Assembly (NCBI GenBank): GCA_947650365.1
Contig: OX393552.1
Span: 18,053,851 to 18,117,850 of the forward strand
DNA: 64,000 bases
Origin: Chamaelirium japonicum
Taxonomy: Eukaryota > Streptophyta > Magnoliopsida > Liliales > Melanthiaceae
Direction: 5' to 3'
The translations under genes and the position numbers were made by a program. The notes under the pieces are model-generated. The model ran no database searches and had not been told where the DNA came from. It saw only the letters and a list, made by a program, of their open reading frames with translations. Every line of letters starts with the position of its first letter. The stretch's first letter is position 1. Of the stretch, positions 57,660-64,000 are shown piece by piece.

Positions 57660-58766
57660 GGGAAATTTTATTCATACCCCATAAATCTGTAATTAGCCCC
57701 CATTTCCATCAAACTTGAACACACCCCATTTTTTTTTTTCATACCCCATTCATATCCCAAAAATACCCTTCCTCCTTACACCCCACCTTCAATACACCCC
57801 AGTTAAATGGCCCGCCCCAACTTGATTATACCCCAATCAAACACATACCCCCTTAAATATACCCCAATTATATGCACTCATGAAGACACCCCACTCTTAA
57901 ATAAACCCCATGTAGTTGGCTGATACTTGAAGGCACAAGTAGAGCTGCAACTTGGGCGGGCCAACCTGAACCCAACCCGAGTCCAACTAAACCCAACCCG
58001 AATTTGGGCGGGCTAATCCGAGCCCAACCCGAATTATTTCTCCTCGACCCAACAGGACCTGACACGAAATTAGCGGGTCTGGGACAAGGCTAAACGGGTT
58101 CGGGTGGTAAACGGGTCGACACAATAGACCCGTTTAATAAACGGGTCGGGTCCGGATTTAGGGTCTGGACACGGTAGACCCGGGAAGACCCGTTTAGTAT
58201 TCAACGGGTCGGGTCGGGTCTACTAGCAATCCAATACTATAATATATAATACCAGTGGGTTTTTCGGGTCAGGTCGGGTCAAGTCGGATTGGGTCGGATC
58301 GGGTCAACTGAATAGATCCGGGTGGTAAACGGGTCTTACCGGGTCTTATCGTGTCTACCTATTTATTAGCGAGTCGGGTACGGGCTTAGGATATTGACAC
58401 GATTAGTTAAATGGGACGGGTCCGGGTCTAGGGGTTTTGGACACGACACGAACCCGACACGACACGACTCATTGCCACCCCTAGCTGCAACTTGGGCGGG
58501 CCAACCCGAACCCAACCCGACTTTGGACGGGTTAACCCGAACCCACCCCGCACAACCCGGCCAACCCGACGGGTTGGGCTTGGGCTAAGTTTAAACAAAC
58601 ATTAGGCTGGGTTGGGGGTACAAAAGACGCTGAGCAGGGGCTTTGGCGTTTGGGGTACAAAAAAAAAAGGCATTGTTGGTATTAAAGGATTGTTGAGTAA
58701 GTTATTGAGAAACGCTAGGGATACGGGGGCTAATTACAGATTTTTGGGGTATGAATAATGTTTCCC
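57660..58766. mobile_element. TIR element, 1.1 kb, 8-bp target duplication, with hAT-like insert
   Basis: The left end GGGAAATTTTATTCATACCC and the inverted right end GGGAAACATTATTCATACCC match, and the inverted repeat extends over about 40 bases to CTGTAATTAGCCCCC. ATAAAAAA stands on both sides (57652-57659, 58767-58774). Inside, 57943-58610 is a dense array of GGGTCGGGT and CCCAACCCG motifs. AGCTGCAACTTGGGCGGGCC appears at 57944 and 58483, showing one or two hAT-like elements nested within. The outer element has no coding capacity. Confidence 0.8.
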
Positions 58767-58774
58767 ATAAAAAA

Positions 58775-59104
58775 AAGCTTTGGACCATTGTTTTCTAATG
58801 GCACGTTGTAAAGAGAACCTGCAATAATTGGTACGGGACCATTGTCTTAGTCTCCAATAATCGATATGGGACCATTGGCTTTTAATGGCACGATGTAAAA
58901 ACACTCAGCAATAATTTTTTTGTTGGACTGACCAAGTGGTCACAGGACAGGGTGCTAGAGCAAGGGCTCAGAGAGGTTCGGAGATCGAAATGGGGGAGAG
59001 CCAGCAATACCAACAACTATTTATTAATTCCATAATCCGATGAATATGACATCAATGGTCAGGATTTGGATGTGCAAACAAGGCACAACGGCCTTGAGGA
59101 AAAG
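58775..59104. other. Intergenic, no feature recognised
   Basis: A short GGACCATTG..TTTTAATGGCACG(A/T)TGTAAA segment occurs twice (about 58780 and 58870), a diverged direct repeat of about 86 bases. Confidence 0.4.
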
Positions 59105-59200
59105 TTCGCTCCGCAGTGCCCATACCGGGAGTCGAACAGGGAACCTCTCCAACATGGGAGAGAGGAAGTACCACCAGGCCAAGAGCCCGTTGGTAATCGG
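59105..59200 (-). repeat. tRNA-derived SINE-like head
   Basis: On the minus strand TTGGCCTGGTGG resembles an A box, and TGTTCGACTCCC about 40 bases later resembles a B box, with CCATGTTGGAGAGGTTCC between. The arrangement matches the tRNA-like heads of plant SINEs. The 3' body was not delimited. The overlapping frames at 59040-59464 are not called. Confidence 0.5.
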
Positions 59201-59499
59201 TCAACCACATCTGAAAAGCCATCCCACCCCAATGCGAATCCGTCAATTCAACTCGATAAGCCATTGCACCCGAGCAAGAAAAAGCCGTGCCACCCGATCA
59301 AGAAGCCGCCGATGGATTCTCATTCTTGCTTGGGGCCATCGGCCCCAAAGGAGAATCCGTCCCACCCAAATTCCAGCCGATCCCAACTCTTTTACAAGTC
59401 ATCAACGCTATTGGTAGTATCACCACCTTCAGTGAAATATAAGACCTATTCAAAAAGGTTCTAAATCAATTATCATGTACCCTAGGTTGGTGGCAAGTG
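59201..59499. other. Intergenic, no feature recognised
   Basis: Pro- and Ser-rich frames cross this piece but show no recognised domain. Confidence 0.35.
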
Positions 59500-62105
59500 G
59501 ACATACTGAAAATCAAAGAACAACAAATCACGAGTTCAATTAGATGTAGCAATGGATTAAAGGGCATTATGACAATCATGTATGGTTACAATGAAGAGAG
59601 AAAAAGAAGAAACTTGTGGGCTGACCATGACGCAGAACATTCAAAGCATCAATGATAACATGAATCAGTTTTTCACTAACTTGTTTGTCAATTCTTCGCG
59701 GGTCTCGAATTTTGATCGAATCATATTCAGAAAAATTCTACTCCTGAAGCTGCCGATTGGATTAGTTCACCTCTCCAACGGATCGAGCTAGATAAAGTCA
59801 TTCAAAATTCTAACCCAGACAAATCCCCTGGTCCCGATGGCTTTAATTTCAATTTCTTGAAGAAGTATTGGCACATTATCAAAGAAGACGTGTGGGGAGC
59901 AGTGAATTCCTTCTCTCGAACAGAGCAATTAGTCTCCACCTGGAATCACACTTTCATTACGCTAATAGCAGAGATCAAGAATGCCAACTCCTTCAAAGAC
60001 TTTCGACCGATCTCGCTCTGCAATTGCATATACAATGTTATCTCCAAGATTCTAGCGAACATATTACAAGTGGTGCTTGACGATCTCATTTCCCCTAATC
60101 AATCAGCTTTCATTAAAGGAAGAAGGATCACAGATAATATTCTACTGGCGCATGAGTTAGTTAAGGGATTTCAAAGGAAAGGAGGTCTTAGGAGAGTGTG
60201 TCTCAAATTGGATATTGTGAAAGCTTTTGATTCAGTCAATCAAGAGTTTCTCCTTCATGCTATGAAATGTATGGGATTCAACGTCATCTGGATCAGATGG
60301 ATGCGGGCTTACGTTTGTTCTCCATCATTCTCTATTCTTCTTAATGGAGCACCGACGGGGTGGATCAAATCTAACAGAGGCTTAAGGCAAGGGGATCTGT
60401 TATCAGCGTATCTCTATACAATTGTTATGGAATGTCTATCCCTCGAAATTGAATTGGGGATAGCCCGAGGCGACTGGAAGTGCTTCAACATTGGTAATAG
60501 CATTCATATCTCCTATTTGATATTTGCCGATGATATTATACTATTTCTCAAACCAGACAAAGAACAAGTCAAGAACCTTGCTGCCACACTAGAGAAATTT
60601 GGGGATGTTTTCGGGTTGAGACTGAGTAGAGAGAAGAGTATTGCCTTTCTGTCCAAATCTTGTTCAGGTTTTTCGGCAGTCTTTGCAGCATTTGGTATTG
60701 GAATCGGTACTCTTCCGGTGAAATATTTGGGGTTGCCTCTCGCCAGTAGCAAAATAAATAAGCTTCTCTATAAACCTTTGGAGGACAAGGTTGCTAAGTT
60801 GATCGACTGTTGGGCAGTGAAATACCTCTCTATAGGAGGGAGGTTGGAACTAATTAGATCTATTCTCCAAAGCTTCTCTTATTACTGGACAATTGCCTTT
60901 TCAATCCCGATGGCTGTTCAAAATTCGGTTGAGAAAATGATGAGGGACTTCCTAAGGCAATCATCGAGACTCATGTGAAGTGTAGCAATGTATGCAAACC
61001 CAAAGATGAGGGGGGGTTAGGGATCAGATCTCTAAAGGACATCTCGGTAGCAGGAAGGATGAGATTGGGGTGGAAAATAATCAGCGGTGAGTCTTCCTTA
61101 TGGGCTCAATGGATGAGATCAATATACTTAGAAGAAGGAAATTTCTGGCATTCCTCCAAATCTAGATAGCAGTCGGATACTTGGAAGGACATCTTGGATT
61201 ATAGAGATGAGTTAAAATCACAAGTGGATTACAGTGTCAATGAAGGCTCTACTCTCAATTTCTGGTGGGATCCATGGTTCAATGGTAGAAGCCCTATTGA
61301 TTTAGTAGGGGATTTAGAGAGGAAAGCTCAATATCTCCAACAAGCTAAGGTTAGGGATTTTATTATTAATGACCAATGGCATCTCCCAACCCCTATTAAC
61401 AACAGAATCAAAGCTCTATTTGAGGCGATTGCAGTGGTGCCGATCCAACCCCGAGATCCAAAAAGACAGGTGAAGTGGAGAAACACTAAGACGTGTGAAT
61501 ACTCCTTTGCTTCTGTGTGGGATGCAGTGAGTGATAGCATGCAGGTGGTCAGCTGGGCCAAGTTGGTGTGGAAACCTCCCACTACCCCGAGGATGGCAGT
61601 CAATTTATGGAGCGTCATACTTAATAACCAGATCTCAATTATTCTTTCGGTGTAGCTTCAGCAAAGCTGTATGGGTAAAAGTCAGCAACATTTGCAGCAT
61701 TGAAGTGATCGACAATGAAGAGTTCTCCGACATGATTAATAGGCTCTCGGAGATAGGTTGCTCGGTCTGATTCAAGAGTAGACTAACGAGATCAACTATG
61801 GCATGTACTGTGTATCATTTGTGGAGGGAAAGAAACGGGAGAATATTCGAAGGAGCACAGAGAACGGCAATGGAGGTGAAGAAATGCATCATTCAAGACC
61901 TAAAAAGCCTTTTTAGTACCGTGGAGATTCATAGAGCTAACGAGAAGGATAAATTTGATATCAGGAAGTGGAGGATTAGATCGGAGTAGAGGCTATCTCG
62001 CTTTGGGTGTTTTTGCTTTTTGGTTTTTCTAAGACTTCGGTCTTGGACCCTCACCTGTACATACCTTTTCTCTTATAGCATTCTTCTTACCTTTCAAAAA
62101 ATAAA
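59500..62105 (+). mobile_element. L1-type LINE, 5'-truncated
   Basis: It starts inside the last part of the endonuclease domain (IMYGYNEERKRRNLW near 59577; compare VYG.N....RR.LW in the family). It continues through reverse transcriptase and the zinc-ribbon region and ends in a T-rich 3' UTR with a short A-rich tail (CAAAAAATAAAA, 62095-62106). ORF1 and most of the endonuclease are missing. I found no target duplication. Confidence 0.85.
59716..61989 (+). pseudogene. LINE ORF2: reverse transcriptase and zinc-ribbon region, broken
   Basis: The first open part (59716-60978, 420 codons) has NPDKSPGPDGFNFNFLKKYW, FRPISLCNCIYNVISKILAN, the KLDIVKAFDSVN motif and the catalytic YLIFADDIILF (FADD intact), then KYLGLPLASSKIN. 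A frame change just before 60975 and a TAG at 61167 separate this from KPKDEGGLGIRSL and FWWDPWFNGRSP, the start of the zf-RVT region. Around 61630 part of the zinc ribbon is deleted, and FFRCSFSKAVW continues in another frame. The end, WRERNGRIFEGAQR, is in a fourth piece to 61989. Plant L1 ORF2 proteins are about 1200-1400 residues, so this is about half. Confidence 0.88.
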
Positions 62106-63144
62106 AGATGACTAGCAAGATAATAAAGTGGTTACATATCGAGTTTAGAAAACAAATGAACTACGGTTGAGGGGTTTAACATGCAAAGGTTGATACAACA
62201 ATCAAGTAAGGTTTAGATGGGATCCTAAGGCCTTCTATAGATATGGCAAAACGGGAAGAGATGGAAGGAGAAAAGGTGGACTTAGCAATAGTCGAGTCTT
62301 GCGCAAGCATAATGCCATGAAAGCAATATATTTCGCCACCTCAGTAGGTACTTGAAGGTCACTGACGAACGCTCCCCAAGGTACAACGTCTAGACTCATC
62401 TTCAGCACCGAGGGGAACCCCTTTGGGACTCTTAGCGTACTCCGGACAGCAACCGAATCATGAACGAGATAGAAAGAAACAGAGAGAGGAGAGAGCTTTA
62501 GGCTTTTTGGTGTTTTTCTGGCTTCATTGGACCCTCTCTTATATAGAGGTCCTTAGCCACAATGTTTTTCTGCTCACAGCCCATTACATGCATCAACGGC
62601 TCCTGTACTAAAGAGAATTCACTGCTCTGTCGGATATTGTGGGGGAAAATCTTCGTGCCGACCCAGAGTCTTCACCCCACTAGTCAGTTGAAGTTGGATA
62701 GAATGTTGTTGATGGGATTGCTGGTTGAATAGTATGACCAAGAGTTGTAGTCTTGGTATTATTGTGTTGAAGTCTTCGATATGCAATCAGATATGCAAGC
62801 AATAAAAATTGACACGAGATATGATCTCGGAGTTCAGCCGAAGCCTACGTCTCCGTGCTATAGGGGGCAACCCGAATTCACTAACACTTCAGTTGAAGTG
62901 ACCTCGACAGACCGAGTGTCACAATATAAGTCTCGAAGGAGGTTTAGGATTGGAATATCGGATCTTGAGCTTTGGTTTCAGGGTTTCTGGATTCTCTCTG
63001 GATTTCAGAATTTGATTCACGATCTGGGAATCTGATTTTCGATCCATTTACAGTGGAAGAGACTACTATTTATAGAAATTCTGGGATGAGACCCGGGGTA
63101 AATGGTGGATTCTGTCTTTGTATCCTGAGATTCCCCAGGTATGA
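62106..63144. other. Intergenic, possible LTR debris
   Basis: TTCAGCCGAAGCCTACGTCTCCGTGC near 62832 resembles 36336-36358, suggesting a shared repeat family. No termini or coding domain were recognised. Confidence 0.4.
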
Positions 63145-63333
63145 CTGGCGGGTCCCGCAGCGGTCTTCATGGACCCCACAGGCAGAGCTGGTGGGTCCCG
63201 CAGTAGTCTCCGTGGGCCCCACAGGCAGGGCTGGTGGGTCCCACGACAGTCTTCGTGGACCCCACAGGCAGGGCTGGTAGATTCCGCAGTACTCTCCGTG
63301 GACCCCACAGGCAGGGCTGGTGGGTCCCACAGT
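63145..63333. repeat. 43-bp tandem repeat, four copies and a part
   Basis: Units start at 63145, 63188, 63231, 63274 and 63317, each CTGG(C/T)GGGTCCC...TGGACCCCACAGGCAG(A/G)G. Spacing is exactly 43 every time. Units alternate slightly between CTTC and CTCC before GTGG, so the last doubling may have been of an 86-bp pair. 43 is not a multiple of three, so the frames over it are not coding. Confidence 0.95.
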
Positions 63334-64000
63334 ATTCGAATACTTAGCCAAAATTTGCACCCACGGATGTAACGATTAATTGCATGCGTTAGGGCAGAGG
63401 TCCAGGTTCAACGAACATAGTTCAGTCTCGTGAAGCATGTAACAGTATGAATAACTCTCTATTAAAATTTAAAAATCAAAGTAAAAGAAGGCCCAACGTC
63501 CATTGAGTCCATGCAGCTCGCGAGTCGTGGCCTCGACCCGAGCCCGGTTCGGCACGCGTGCGCCCGTTCGCCCGTATGTATGGTGGGCTATGGCATGGAT
63601 CTTGGAAAGCTACAAAGCCCAATGAAGGGAGTTCTATTAATTATGTATTAATAGTTCTCCCCCCGGACAATATGGGACTAAACTTAAAATCTGTTTTTCA
63701 TTCTCACAAGTCAAAACCAAGCTTTGCTAACAATCCCCCACATAATAAAAATATCAAAAATCAAATCAAAAGAAGTTGTCTGGACTTATGAGAAGTATGT
63801 ATAGATACAAAACCGGTGTCTTTCGACTTGAACCTTTGCTTAGTATAGACCTACAAGACTTACAAGTTGACAGTGAACTTACGTCTTGAACTGTACAGCT
63901 ATATATTATAACTCTAGTTGATAGATCTCACCCATACCCTCAAAATCATCATTGAATCCCATGTGATTGTGCTCTTTATGGCCATGAGCAATCCCCATTT
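63334..64000. other. Intergenic, no feature recognised
   Basis: Sequence like GGACAATATGGGACTAAACTT near 63665 is common in plant repeats, but no boundaries were seen. Confidence 0.35.

Noticed and set aside
58394-58588. 64-codon Gly/Pro/Thr frame
   Set aside because: Translation of the GGGTCGGGT / CCCAACCC motif array inside the nested hAT-like element.
59040-59464. 125-132-codon Pro/Ser/Lys-rich frames
   Set aside because: They overlap a tRNA-like SINE head, are open in two frames at once and have no recognised domain.

Overview
This window looks like nuclear DNA of a flowering plant. It holds one recognisable host gene among many transposable elements. The plant signs are a plastid-type threonine deaminase with introns, Ty1/copia elements whose primer-binding sites read TGGTATCAGAGC (initiator tRNA-Met complement), plant L1-type LINEs with RNase H and DUF4283 domains, and hAT and Tourist/Harbinger miniature elements. 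The very GC-rich first exon would suit a monocot, but I would not rest an identification on it.

Layout. About 1-3.8 kb holds the first three exons of biosynthetic threonine deaminase on the minus strand, with a clean TATA box. The rest of the gene must lie left of the window or be lost. Just upstream, 3.9-5.6 kb is a stack of nested insertions: a hAT element, then a Harbinger-like MITE split by a 5'-truncated LINE with a 13-bp target duplication. 6.8-15.2 kb is a decayed copia element with 2.3-kb LTRs, the 3' LTR truncated. 17-20 kb holds a perfectly bounded hAT element, a GGCGGAGCCA-bounded element and a gypsy-like LTR tail. 22.5-23.4 kb carries a second copy of the threonine deaminase promoter and exon 1, with an open reading frame of exactly the same length but no following exons.

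25.4-31.3 kb is layered copia debris: several primer-binding sites, a gag stub, and a gag-protease-integrase-RT pseudogene. 31.7-35.0 kb has LINE fragments and another copy of the 17-kb hAT family. 35.3-38.3 kb has two minus-strand LTRs. 39.4-45.3 kb is rich in MITEs, a SINE-like sequence, short tandem repeats and a palindrome-rich array. 45.7-50.6 kb is the best-preserved element, a minus-strand copia whose pol frame is interrupted by only two TGA codons. 50.6-54.0 kb is a 1.8-kb-offset block duplication that runs into a dimeric tandem array. 54.3-55.9 kb is a further copy of the 6.8-kb LTR family. 57.7-58.8 kb is a TIR element with an 8-bp target duplication, 59.5-62.1 kb is an L1-type LINE, and 63.1-63.3 kb is a 43-bp tandem repeat.

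How it fits together. The host gene supplies isoleucine biosynthesis in plastids. Everything else I can name is mobile-element sequence or satellite-like repeat. I found no operon-like or CRISPR-like system and no convincing new protein machinery. The main interest is the duplication history of the threonine deaminase 5' end, the datable nested insertions, and several uncatalogued-looking repeat arrays. All boundaries come from reading the sequence by eye. No database search was run.
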